DNA from: Aestuariibius violaceus
GTDB taxonomy: Bacteria; Pseudomonadota; Alphaproteobacteria; Rhodobacterales; Rhodobacteraceae
Length of the DNA stretch: 64,000 nucleotides
NCBI RefSeq assembly: GCF_040779325.2
Contig: NZ_JBFONT020000002.1
Span: 186,001 to 250,000, forward strand
Direction: 5' to 3'
How positions within the stretch are numbered: position 1 is the stretch's first letter; each line of letters begins with the position of its first letter. The notes beneath the pieces were generated by a model. That model did no database searches. It saw only the letters and a program-made list of their open reading frames with translations, and had not been told where the DNA came from. Of the stretch, positions 44,716-52,284 are shown in pieces. A program made the translations under genes and the position numbers.

Positions 44716-44746
44716 GGTTAACGGGGCGGACTGTGGTTAACGGGGC
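44716..44746 (+). repeat. Direct repeat GGTTAACGGGGC
   Basis: Two exact 12-bp copies at 44716-44727 and 44735-44746, 19 bp apart, about 82-112 bp before the NUDIX gene. Possibly operator sites for it or part of the adjacent element. Confidence 0.5.
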
Positions 44747-44827
44747 AACGGTTTTGGAAACAATCGTTGGCGGCTTATGGGACGGAGCGGCCATGGCCGG
44801 GCCGCCGCCGCGCGTTAGCTCTGCCGC

Positions 44828-45265
44828 ATGGTGAAGAGGTCAGTTCAGAAAGCATGTCCTGTCGTGCTGCGGCCGGCCGGGGGCCGGTTGGAGATACTGG
44901 CATTCCGGCATCCCCTGGCTGGCCTGCAGCTGGTCAAGGGGACGATCGAGGCGGGCGAGGATCCGGGCGCCGCAGCCTGCCGCGAGTTGGCGGAGGAGTG
45001 CGGGCTGGTCGCCGTTGGCCCGCCTGTCTTCCTTTTCGACAGCAGTGATCTGCCGGATGCGGATCGCTGGTTTTTCTATCTTTGCCCGGTCGAGGGGGTT
45101 TTGGAGGACAGGTGGGATTTCGAGACGGCGGATGATGGCGGGCAGAGGTTCCGGTTCTTCTGGCACGGTTTGGAGGACGACCTGTCGGACGAGTGGCATC
45201 CGCTGTTCGTAGAGGTGTTTTCGAAGCTTTTGCCGGTGTTGAAGGCGCTGGTTGCGGAGCCTTGA
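44828..45265 (+). CDS. NUDIX hydrolase
   Basis: 145-aa hydrolase of nucleoside diphosphates linked to another group. The Nudix box is complete: G in KGTIEAGEDPG, then RELAEECGL (G-x5-E-x7-R-E-L-x-E-E-x-G-L) at about residues 38-60. The N-terminal strand reads CPVVLRPAGGRLEILAFRHP. Substrate unknown. It is transcribed away from the nucleoside hydrolase, so a shared role in nucleotide clean-up is possible but unproven. Confidence 0.9.
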   Translation: MVKRSVQKACPVVLRPAGGRLEILAFRHPLAGLQLVKGTIEAGEDPGAAACRELAEECGLVAVGPPVFLFDSSDLPDADRWFFYLCPVEGVLEDRWDFETADDGGQRFRFFWHGLEDDLSDEWHPLFVEVFSKLLPVLKALVAEP

Positions 45266-45295
45266 TTGTCGCGGAAGAAGGGTTGGCCGGGCCTG

Positions 45296-45856
45296 TCAGC
45301 CGGCTTTCGGATCGATTGCCATCCAGAGGGCCGGATAGTCGCGGACGATGCCGAAATCGTCGACGCGGAGGGTCGCCTGATAGTCATGGAGCGGGGAGGT
45401 GTAGGCGTAGTTTTGGTCGTCTATGCGCCGGTAGGTTTGGGGCAGCATCTTCACGGTCCAGTCCGCGGTATCCAGCCAGATGGCGGTGGATTGGGCCTCC
45501 TTTCCGTTTGAGAGGTTTAGCCTGCGGATAGCGTTCGTATTGGTGGCGGGGGTGAAGCCGAGGTCGATGTCTTTGAGGTCGTCGAGGTTGGGGTCGTTGG
45601 TGCCGTTGATATGCCAGTGTCCGTTGTCGGTGCGTTCGATCAGCACGTCGATATCGGTCTGGCCGACCCAGCCTTTGACGTGGGCTTGACGGCTGGTCCA
45701 GTCGCTGTCGCAGAGAAGGGTGTAGTTCAGGGCGGCGGCGTGTCCTTCGTGGTCGAAGACAGCGGTGCCGTCGAGGGACCATCCGGTGGCGGTTTTCTTG
45801 AAACGACAGGTGTCATGGCCGTCGGTCTCCAGTTGTTTCCATAAGACGGCGGGCAT
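45296..45856 (-). CDS. Putative glycolipid-binding family protein (PF06475-like)
   Basis: 186-aa protein resembling the glycolipid-binding family known from Pseudomonas structures. Features: MPAVLWKQLETDGHDTC at the start, LLCDSDWTSRQAHVKGWVGQ in the centre, and the aromatic C-terminal YRRIDDQNYAYTSPLHDYQA. The fold is a beta-roll with an inner cavity in known members; the ligand is not established. It is convergent with the NUDIX gene, with only 30 bp between stops. Confidence 0.78.
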   Translation of the reverse strand: MPAVLWKQLETDGHDTCRFKKTATGWSLDGTAVFDHEGHAAALNYTLLCDSDWTSRQAHVKGWVGQTDIDVLIERTDNGHWHINGTNDPNLDDLKDIDLGFTPATNTNAIRRLNLSNGKEAQSTAIWLDTADWTVKMLPQTYRRIDDQNYAYTSPLHDYQATLRVDDFGIVRDYPALWMAIDPKAG

Positions 45857-46147
45857 GCTGTGTCCTTAGCGGCGGGCTTCTTCGGTCAGGTTAGCGTCGT
45901 TGGGAAAGGGCATAAATGCCGCTTTGCTTGAGCAAAAGGCGCAACATGAGCCGGGTCAGCGGCGGCCCGTGGGGTGGCGCGGCAACGGCGGAGCGAAGTG
46001 CTTTTATGGTGCCGTGTACATCTTCCCTCAGGGGTCAGCGCGCGGGTGGCAAAGCGCCAGCCCGTGGGGCGGGCCGCCGCTGGCCCGGCGCCTTCGGCTT
46101 GATTCCGGGCCTGTTGGCGCTCCGGAGGCGACGGCTATCTCGTCCGC
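45857..46147. other. 291-bp hairpin-rich gap
   Basis: No gene is supported, although a + frame stays open. It contains nested inverted repeats, including CGGGCC / GGCCCG (46070-46087) inside GCGCC / GGCGC (46054-46091) and overlapping CCAGC / GCTGG, plus a repeated CCCGTGGGGYGG string (near 45968 and 46061). It looks like a REP-type or decayed repeat region. Confidence 0.45.
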
Positions 46148-47008
46148 TTAAGTGCGTACGGCGATCGCGTCGGCCACCAGATCGGTCAGGTCGGCTTCGC
46201 TGCGGACCTTGGCGACGTCGTCGGCCTTCACGGTCACGCCCCATTTCGCCATCCCGGCATAGAGCGGCTGGCGGTGGGCGAGGGCGCGGGCGTAGGTCCA
46301 GCGGATGAAGGCGTCGGGGTCGACCTGTTCGGGCGGCAGGCCGCTGTCCTGCAGGTAGGTGGACCAGGCGGCGTCTAGGAAGTCAGGGCGGTAGTACATG
46401 GGCTTTGGGGCGGCGTCGAAGCGGGCGACGAGCTCTGCCGTGTGGGCATCGCTGCCTTCGATCCAGACCAGCAGCATGTCGCGGGCGAGCGCGGTCAGGA
46501 CGGGGTCCTCGGGGTCGTCGGGATCGACGACCTCGCAGATGGAGCCGCCGGAATCGCAGACGAAATGGGGATAGCCGTAGAGGCGCTCGGCCCGCCCGAT
46601 GAAATGGGACGTGTCGAGGAGGGCGGCGATTTCGGCCTGGCGGTGTTCGTCCTGGCGGCGGCGGTAGTCTTCGATCGGCAGGCCGCCTTTGGCGGGGTCT
46701 CCGGGCTTGCCGAGATAGGTCGAGAGGGGCGCGAGATTGTCGAAGGTGATGTTCGAGCCGATATAGATCGAGTCGCTTTTCAGAAGCTCGGCCAGGAAGG
46801 GGACCTGCATCGCGTGGCGCTTGGCGTTGTCGGCGATGAGCTCTCCCATATAGCGCGTGCCGATGCGGTAATCGACGGAGTAGTGGAACCAGCCTCCTTT
46901 CGCGCGCAGGAGGTTGGCGAGATGCGTCTTGCCGAGGCCGGACATCCCGAAGAGCAGGATCCGTTTCTGGGGCGCTGTGCGCCAGGCCTCGGGCGTTTCG
47001 TAAATCAT
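46148..47008 (-). CDS. P-loop ATPase, unknown function
   Basis: 286-aa protein with a Walker A motif FGMSGLGKTHLANLL at about residues 20-33, followed by YSVDYRIGTRYMGELIADN and LLDTSHFIGRAERLYGYPHF. FVCDSGGSICEVVD may hold the acidic Walker B-like residues. It resembles a kinase-like or AAA-type ATPase family present as a single gene in Rhodobacteraceae; I cannot name its substrate. The long C-terminal part is helical. Start ATG 47008. Confidence 0.75.
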   Translation of the reverse strand: MIYETPEAWRTAPQKRILLFGMSGLGKTHLANLLRAKGGWFHYSVDYRIGTRYMGELIADNAKRHAMQVPFLAELLKSDSIYIGSNITFDNLAPLSTYLGKPGDPAKGGLPIEDYRRRQDEHRQAEIAALLDTSHFIGRAERLYGYPHFVCDSGGSICEVVDPDDPEDPVLTALARDMLLVWIEGSDAHTAELVARFDAAPKPMYYRPDFLDAAWSTYLQDSGLPPEQVDPDAFIRWTYARALAHRQPLYAGMAKWGVTVKADDVAKVRSEADLTDLVADAIAVRT

Positions 47009-47049
47009 GGGAAAGGGTTAGCGGACGGGCTTCGCCTTCGCTAGGGGCT

Positions 47050-47964
47050 TTACGCGGCGTGGGGCGCGTTCTTGCGGAAGAGGCGGCCGTCGAGGATCAG
47101 GAGGCCGAGGGCCAGCATCGCGAAGCCGATATAGGCGCGGGGGTCGAGGCTTTCGTCGCGGACGAGGGCACCGAGGACGATGGCGACGGGCGCGATCAAC
47201 AGGGTGCAGAGCAGGAGATTGCCGCTGCCGGCGAGCTGGAGGACCTTGTAGTAGAGCAGGTAGGCGATCGCGGTGGCGACGACCGCGTAATAGCCGATGG
47301 CGATCCAGGTGTCGGTCTGCAGCGCGAGCGTCGGCGGGCCTTCCGTCAGCCAGGCGAGCGGCAGCGTGATGAGCGTGGAACCGGTGAGCATGCCGGCGGC
47401 GGCGACCTCTGGCCGGAGGCCGGAGAGGGTCTTGCGCGCCCAGATACCCGCCAGCGCGTAGCTGATCGTACCGCCGATGACGGCAAGCTGGGCGAGGGAG
47501 CGGAGGTCGAAGGTCACCAGGTTGCCGAGGCCGATGGCCGTGGCGACGCCGAGAAAGCCGAGGCTCACGCCGAGGCCGCGGCGCAGCGTCAGCCGCTCGT
47601 CCGGGAAGGCGAGAGCGGCAGCGAGGACGCCGAAGATGGCGGTCGCGGCGTTGAGGATCGAGGTGAGACCCGTTTCGATATGAAGCTGGCCCCAGGCCAT
47701 CAGGCCGAAGGGGATGACATTGTTGAGGAGACCCATGATCAGGAAGGCGCCCCAGAGCCGTGGGTCTTTGGGGACGGGGAGGCGGAGCACGGCGATGACG
47801 GCCCAGAGGACGAGCATGGCCCAGAACGTCCGGTGCGCGACGGAGGTGAGCGGGCCGATCTCGTCAAGCGCGACGCGGATCGACAGGAACGACGCGCCCC
47901 AGATGAGGGCGAGCAGCAGGAGGAGCGCCCAGGCGGCGCCGGTGAGGGATTTCTGGGCGGTCAT
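47050..47964 (-). CDS. EamA-family (DMT) transporter
   Basis: 304-aa exporter-type protein with ten predicted helices. The N-terminal LLALIWGASFLSIRVALDEI (W-G-x-x-F) is the EamA signature; the second half shows KTLSGLRPEVAAAGMLTGST and ATAIAYLLYYKVLQ. This is the RhaT/YdcZ-like group, often amino-acid exporters. It stands alone, 41 bp upstream (in transcription order) of the ATPase gene. Confidence 0.9.
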   Translation of the reverse strand: MTAQKSLTGAAWALLLLLALIWGASFLSIRVALDEIGPLTSVAHRTFWAMLVLWAVIAVLRLPVPKDPRLWGAFLIMGLLNNVIPFGLMAWGQLHIETGLTSILNAATAIFGVLAAALAFPDERLTLRRGLGVSLGFLGVATAIGLGNLVTFDLRSLAQLAVIGGTISYALAGIWARKTLSGLRPEVAAAGMLTGSTLITLPLAWLTEGPPTLALQTDTWIAIGYYAVVATAIAYLLYYKVLQLAGSGNLLLCTLLIAPVAIVLGALVRDESLDPRAYIGFAMLALGLLILDGRLFRKNAPHAA

Positions 47965-48014
47965 GGCGCAGGCTTAGCATCTGCAGGCCCCGTGTCACGA
48001 TCCGGATCGTGCGG

Positions 48015-48425
48015 TTAGAGCTTTTCGCCGGGCAGGCGGCTGGCCTGTAAGGTCCAGTCGGTGAGTTGGGCGGCGTCGAGCGGGTCGTCCTCACGGATGT
48101 TCAGATAGCGGACCTTCGGGTGCTTGGAAGGCTCAGGCGGCATCGGATCAAGCGACGTGCCGTCGAAGAAGGTGAGCTTCACGTAACGGGTGAAGCAGTG
48201 GAGGCTGAGGAACCAGCGGTTCCTTTCCACGCCGTAGAAGGGGGAGTTCCACTTCACCGCCTTCTGGACGTCGGGGAGGGTCTTGACGACGAGCGCGTCG
48301 ATCTCCGTGCCGATCCGTTTCTTCCAGCCGGGCATGGCGGCGATGTAGGCCTGGACCGGCCCGTCGCCGTAGCCCTTCGGGATCTGCGGATTGCCGCCGG
48401 AGAGGAGTTTTGGGGGCTTGGTCAT
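48015..48425 (-). CDS. DUF1801 domain protein
   Basis: 136-aa protein of the YdhG/DUF1801 type. Family features: IPKGYGDGPVQAYIAAMPGW, VVKTLPDVQKAVKWNSPFYG and LSLHCFTRYVKLTFFDG. Members are predicted ligand-binding or phosphoribosyl-type domains with no settled activity. Last gene of the ArsR-led operon: its ATG overlaps the small membrane protein stop by 4 bp. Confidence 0.87.
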   Translation of the reverse strand: MTKPPKLLSGGNPQIPKGYGDGPVQAYIAAMPGWKKRIGTEIDALVVKTLPDVQKAVKWNSPFYGVERNRWFLSLHCFTRYVKLTFFDGTSLDPMPPEPSKHPKVRYLNIREDDPLDAAQLTDWTLQASRLPGEKL

Positions 48426-48625
48426 GGGGCTCGTCGCCTGAAATAGGGGCGCGCGAAGAGATAGAGCCCGGTTGGCACCATCAGGGCGAGCGGAGCGAGG
48501 GGGAGATAGAAGATCCAGTCCGGCGGGGCCGGCCGGGTCTGGGCGACGAAGACGGCAATGACGACGCCGGTGAAGGTGAGGGAGGCCCAGCGGTGGGTGT
48601 GCCGAAGGAGGGAGTGGAGCGTCAT
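48422..48625 (-). CDS. 67-aa membrane protein, unknown function
   Basis: Two predicted helices (about residues 16-30 and 38-58) in a short protein starting MTLHSLLRHTHRWASLTFTG and ending in a basic FRRRAP tail. It overlaps its neighbours by 4 bp on each side (SRPBCC stop and DUF1801 start). This supports it as a true gene of the operon despite its small size. No family recognised. Confidence 0.65.
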   Translation of the reverse strand: MTLHSLLRHTHRWASLTFTGVVIAVFVAQTRPAPPDWIFYLPLAPLALMVPTGLYLFARPYFRRRAP

Positions 48626-49032
48626 CCTGCGGATCCCCCCGCCAGCAGCCGATCGAGGGCGTCGAGGAACCGCGGCCAGCCGGTTCTGGCGCCGCCATAG
48701 GCGAGGCGGTCGCCCGGGCCGAAGCCGGTCTGCTCCATGCGGAGCATCGTGCCGTCATCTTTCGGCGTGAGTGTCCAGGTGACCACGGTGTCGAGTGTGC
48801 CGCCTGTCCACGTGTAGCTGAGCGCCTTCTCGGGCTCGAGGGTCAGGACGCGGCAGGTGATCTCTCCCCACTCAGCGGTCAGCGTGAAGGTGTGGCCGAC
48901 CTCTGGCCGGAAATCGTTCTGGAGGAGCCAGTCGGCGAGGAGGTCCGATTGGGTCAGGGCGCGCCAAACCTTGGCGGGCGGATGGGGCAGGTCGCGTTCC
49001 AACACCACGATGCGGGGTTCGGCCACGGTCAT
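48622..49032 (-). CDS. SRPBCC (AHSA1-type) domain protein
   Basis: 136-aa START/Bet v1-like fold protein, related to the C-terminal domain of Hsp90 activator Aha1. Key segments are LPHPPAKVWRALTQSDLLAD, the central TFTLTAEWGEITCRVLTLEP and WTLTPKDDGTMLRMEQTGF. Such proteins bind hydrophobic ligands; they are very often encoded right after an ArsR-type regulator, as here. Its ATG overlaps the regulator's stop by 4 bp. Confidence 0.9.
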   Translation of the reverse strand: MTVAEPRIVVLERDLPHPPAKVWRALTQSDLLADWLLQNDFRPEVGHTFTLTAEWGEITCRVLTLEPEKALSYTWTGGTLDTVVTWTLTPKDDGTMLRMEQTGFGPGDRLAYGGARTGWPRFLDALDRLLAGGSAG

Positions 49033-49349
49033 TGGTCGATCCGCTTGAGCGTGTCTTCAAGCGCGTCGAGGCGACCGTCCCAGAAGGCGGTCATCCGGTG
49101 GGTCCAGTCGACGAGCGGAGCGAGCGCCTTTGGGCGGGCGCGGTAGCGGGTCTGGCGGCCCGTCGGGGTGCCGTCGACCAGGCCGGCTTGCTTAAGAATG
49201 GCAAGATGTTTGGAGACCGCGGGCTGCGAGATGCCGGCCTTGTCGGTCAGCGCGCGAACGGTCTTGTCCCCGTTCAGGCAAAGATCCTCGAAAATGCCCC
49301 GCCGGGTGGGATCGGCCAGGGAGCGGAGGAGTTCGGTTGGAGCGTCCAT
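49029..49349 (-). CDS. ArsR/SdpR-family transcriptional regulator
   Basis: 106-aa winged-helix repressor: LLRSLADPTRRGIFEDLCLN, the recognition helix ISQPAVSKHLAILKQAGLVD and the wing GRQTRYRARP. No cysteine metal site typical of arsenic sensors is seen, so the signal is probably not a metal. It leads a four-gene operon with SRPBCC, membrane peptide and DUF1801. A 49-bp palindrome begins 8 bp upstream of its ATG and is a strong candidate operator. Confidence 0.93.
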   Translation of the reverse strand: MDAPTELLRSLADPTRRGIFEDLCLNGDKTVRALTDKAGISQPAVSKHLAILKQAGLVDGTPTGRQTRYRARPKALAPLVDWTHRMTAFWDGRLDALEDTLKRIDQ

Positions 49350-49357
49350 AGATCAAT

Positions 49358-49406
49358 CCATAACTGGGCGGCTATCATTTGGAGATTGATAGCTACTCAG
49401 TTATGG
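49358..49406. promoter_or_regulatory. 49-bp nested palindrome, probable operator of the ArsR operon
   Basis: Symmetric arms CCATAACTG-N4-GCTATCA (49358-49377) and TGATAGC-N4-CAGTTATGG (49387-49406) flank a 9-bp centre. Both arms match perfectly at 16 positions, and the 4-bp gaps are equal. It is A/T-rich compared with its surroundings. Likely repressor site and promoter region. Confidence 0.8.
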
Positions 49407-49472
49407 GTTCGTCAAGGATTGTACGCCGCCTGCGGTGTCCCAAGCGGCGCGCTCTGTCGGCAGCAAAGGATC

Positions 49473-50033
49473 TCAGGCGACGGCGCGGAGCCCGTTGGAG
49501 CTTTCCACGGCGGTTATGATCGTGTCGCAAAAGGCCGGCAGGTCATCCGGGTTGCGGCTGGTGATCAGGCCCGCATCCTGGACCACTTCCTCATCGACCA
49601 CCTCGGCGCCGGCATTGCTGAGATCGGTGCGGATTGAGGGATAGGCGGTGACGCGACGGCCGAGCACCAGATCCGCCTCGACCAGCATCCAGGGGCCATG
49701 GCAGATCGCGGCGACGGGCTTGCCCGCCCCGTGGAAGGTTTTGACGAGGGCCACCGCATCCTTCTTGGTGCGCAGGATGTCGGGGTTGATCTGGCCGCCG
49801 GGCAGGACGAGGGCGTCGTAGTCGCCTGCATCCACGTCCGCGATCTTGAGGTCGGAGGCAATGGCATCGCCCCAACTGGTTTCGTCCCAGCTGGTGATCT
49901 CTTCCCCCTCGGGGCTGGCGATGTGGACGGTGGCGCCGGCGGCCTTGAGGCGGTCCAGCGGCTCGCGCAGTTCGGAGCGTTCGTAGCCGTCAGTCGCCAT
50001 GATCAGGATTTTCGCGGTATCGATCTTGGGCAT
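49473..50033 (-). CDS. DJ-1/PfpI family protein (type 1 glutamine amidotransferase-like)
   Basis: 186-aa member of the PfpI/YhbO group, which includes stress-related deglycases or proteases. Motifs: ILIMATDGYERSELREPLDR, the conserved Glu in it, LVLPGGQINPDILR and the nucleophile Cys in AAICHGPWMLVEADL. I use ATG 50033 because AAGGAGG is spaced 5 bp from it; an ATG at 50036 would be only 2 bp away. Alone on the minus strand. Confidence 0.9.
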   Translation of the reverse strand: MPKIDTAKILIMATDGYERSELREPLDRLKAAGATVHIASPEGEEITSWDETSWGDAIASDLKIADVDAGDYDALVLPGGQINPDILRTKKDAVALVKTFHGAGKPVAAICHGPWMLVEADLVLGRRVTAYPSIRTDLSNAGAEVVDEEVVQDAGLITSRNPDDLPAFCDTIITAVESSNGLRAVA

Positions 50034-50223
50034 CATGTCCTCCTTGGTTTGCTTGCCGGGAGAACGGGCTGGCGGTCAGCAATGTTCCGGGACCGCTTTC
50101 GGTCACCCTGCGGCCAGTGAGCGCAGGGATCAGAGCGGCGAGCGGAGGCTGGGCGCACCCCCGGGAGCGCCCGGTGGCGCCGATGGCCCCCGAGACAGGG
50201 TTTCGCGATCGGCCGCCGTGGCC

Positions 50224-50745
50224 CTAGCGGATGCGGAAGGCCCGCTTGATCTCGTCCAGCGCCTCGCGCTGCGGATCGCTGAGGCCGTCGGCATCGGCGC
50301 TGTCGTTGAGCAGCTTGAGCAGCATGTCGAACGAGGCGTCGCCGTCGATCTTGTAGAGCTTGCGGGCGATGCGGCTGATCGCCTCCTGCGGGCCGCCGCA
50401 TTGGGTCTGCAGCCAGCGACCGAGGGTCTGAAGCTCTTCGGCCTCTTCCTCGGAGGTGCGCAGGTCCTTGCGGATGGCCAGGTTCAGGCCGTTGCGCTGG
50501 TCCTGGGTCGGCAGGTCGTCAAGTTCGAGAAACGCCTGGGCGATGGCGACCACGGCGATCATCGGATCCTCGATCCCCTCGACCGGGTGGGCATTGGTCT
50601 GGCGCCGGAAGGCGAACCTGCGCGGCGCGTTGCGCGCGGTGGTCAGGATGTCGTCGGCCGTCTGGATCGCGCCCCTCGGGTTGGAGCGGACATACCACCA
50701 GATCGCGCCCCCAATGGCGCCGAGAATTGCAATAAGAATAGGCAT
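50224..50745 (-). CDS. TerB-like / membrane-anchored protein, unknown function
   Basis: 173-aa protein with an N-terminal membrane helix (MPILIAILGAIGGAIWWYVR) and a helical soluble domain (PMIAVVAIAQAFLELDDLPT ... ISRIARKLYKIDGDASFDML), which looks like a TerB-type fold. Role unknown. No operon partner is close. The 190-bp gap to the PfpI gene and the low-GC stretch on its upstream side show no other gene on this strand. Confidence 0.7.
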   Translation of the reverse strand: MPILIAILGAIGGAIWWYVRSNPRGAIQTADDILTTARNAPRRFAFRRQTNAHPVEGIEDPMIAVVAIAQAFLELDDLPTQDQRNGLNLAIRKDLRTSEEEAEELQTLGRWLQTQCGGPQEAISRIARKLYKIDGDASFDMLLKLLNDSADADGLSDPQREALDEIKRAFRIR

Positions 50746-50941
50746 GGCTCAAATTCCCTTACTAACCCCAAACAGCGGCATAATAACGGAAAAGGGCAGG
50801 AGTTTGACGGTCGGATGCGGACACAGCTGCCTTACGGCGAAGGCTTCAGAAACGCGTCATATTTTATGCTTCAACCGGACAAGCAACCGCCGCTTTCTGA
50901 TATCAGTCTTTCGCAAGTGATCGTTTTTGAGGCCGCTCATA

Positions 50942-51391
50942 TTGAAGGATCTGCAGGATGTGTCGCCCGAAGCCTATCCAGGGAGCAGTGCCAGCATAGC
51001 TGATGTGCTCGGATTAGCGGAAGCCTACTTCATCGCAGCCAAAACCCTATTTCGCGAGACAAAGAAGGGTGGACTTATAGCTTACGCTCCGGCGTACCTG
51101 TGCGCGCTTCATTCTACAGAACTCTTCCTGAATGCCTTTCTTCGTCATCGTGGAGAATCTGCTGCCGCCATTCGTGGCCGATTACACAGCTTGGAGAACA
51201 AAGAGTTCGTATCTGTCCTGAAGCTTAGGAAGAAGACGGCCCAACATCTTCTCGAAGCAACGAACCGACGTGAATACCTGATTGTTCGGTACGCGCCTGA
51301 ACTGACATCAAACCTAGCGGAACTCACCAGACTTCAAGCCACCCTTGACGAGGTGATGCGCAAGGTTACAGCACATATTCGCAGTGATTGA
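50942..51391 (+). CDS. HEPN-like protein, low-GC gene of possible foreign origin
   Basis: About 149 aa, helical: GLAEAYFIAAKTLFRETKKG, YLCALHSTELFLNAFLRHRG and LLEATNRREYLIVRYAPE. The layout resembles HEPN domains, often part of toxin-antitoxin or defence systems, but no catalytic R-x4-6-H is evident and no MNT partner is beside it. GC is clearly lower than that of neighbours. Start uncertain: TTG 50942 (GAGG 9 bp upstream) or TTG 50927. Confidence 0.5.
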   Translation: MKDLQDVSPEAYPGSSASIADVLGLAEAYFIAAKTLFRETKKGGLIAYAPAYLCALHSTELFLNAFLRHRGESAAAIRGRLHSLENKEFVSVLKLRKKTAQHLLEATNRREYLIVRYAPELTSNLAELTRLQATLDEVMRKVTAHIRSD

Positions 51392-51542
51392 CACAGTTCC
51401 TATTTCGTTCAGAACGATGTTGAATGTCTGCGTAACTCAGTCTTCTGCGATTTGTGGTGGGTGAGTAGGTAGTTTTTCTGCATAGTACCCAGCCGATGTC
51501 AGGGCCTCGCCATTCGGTCCCTCACCCCCTATCTCTTCGCCC

Positions 51543-52256
51543 ATGGTCAAGAAACCTACCAAGAACACCTCCGGCCGGGGGCAGCGCGACCTGAAGGTGA
51601 AGGTCAAGACGGCGCGCGGGCGCAAGCTGTCGTCGACGCTTTGGCTGCAGCGGCAGCTGAACGACCCATATGTGAAGCGCGCCCAGGCCGAGGGGTATCG
51701 GGGGCGGGCGGCGTTCAAGATCCTTGAGCTGGACGACAAGTACGGGTTTCTGGTGCCGGGTGCGCGGGTGGTGGATCTGGGCTGTGCGCCGGGTGGCTGG
51801 TGCCAGGTCACGGTGAAACGGGTGAACGCGTTGGGCGACCGCGCGGGCAAGCCGCAGGGGACGGTTCTGGGGATTGACCTGCAGGAGGTCGAGCCGATCC
51901 CCGGGGCGGAGATCCATCAGCTGGATTTCATGGCCGACGGGGCGGATGATCAGGTGAAGGCCTGGCTGGGCGGGCAGGCGGATGTGGTGATGTCGGACAT
52001 GGCCGCGGCGTCGTCCGGGCACAAGCAGACGGATCATCTGCGGATCATCGCGCTGTGCGAGGCCGCCGCCTATTTTGCCTTCGACACGCTTGCCGAGGAC
52101 GGCACGTTCGTCGCCAAGGTGCTGGCTGGCGGAGCCGAGGGCGAGTTGCAGAAGCTTCTCAAGCAGAAGTTCGCGAAGGTCGCCAATGTGAAGCCGCCCG
52201 CCTCACGCTCGGACAGCTCGGAAAAGTTCGTGGTGGCTACCGGATTCCGCGGCTAA
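51543..52256 (+). CDS. rlmE: 23S rRNA (uridine-2'-O)-methyltransferase RlmE
   Basis: 237-aa FtsJ-family methyltransferase that methylates U2552 of 23S rRNA, a late ribosome step. The SAM site VVDLGCAPGGWCQV and the K-D-K-E tetrad (AAFKILELDDK, VVMSDMAA, TFVAKVLAGG, SEKFVV) are intact. A basic N-terminal extension (VKKPTKNTSGRGQRDLKVKV) is longer than in E. coli, as in related alphaproteobacteria. It lies 28 bp before glpK. Confidence 0.95.
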   Translation: MVKKPTKNTSGRGQRDLKVKVKTARGRKLSSTLWLQRQLNDPYVKRAQAEGYRGRAAFKILELDDKYGFLVPGARVVDLGCAPGGWCQVTVKRVNALGDRAGKPQGTVLGIDLQEVEPIPGAEIHQLDFMADGADDQVKAWLGGQADVVMSDMAAASSGHKQTDHLRIIALCEAAAYFAFDTLAEDGTFVAKVLAGGAEGELQKLLKQKFAKVANVKPPASRSDSSEKFVVATGFRG

Positions 52257-52284
52257 CCTTCCGGCCAAATACGGGAGGCACCAC

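Larger units (their letters stand above)
44503..44827. other. 325-bp gap between nucleoside hydrolase and NUDIX genes
   Basis: No gene is supported. The divergent upstream region holds element B (44614-44705) and the GGTTAACGGGGC pair. Several TTAAC motifs occur (44557, 44626, 44718, 44737) without the 7-bp spacing of a CtrA box. Confidence 0.6.

Noticed and set aside
44716..44740. TTAAC pairs as CtrA boxes
   Set aside because: The spacing between TTAA tetramers is 15 bp, not 7, so they do not fit the CtrA site.
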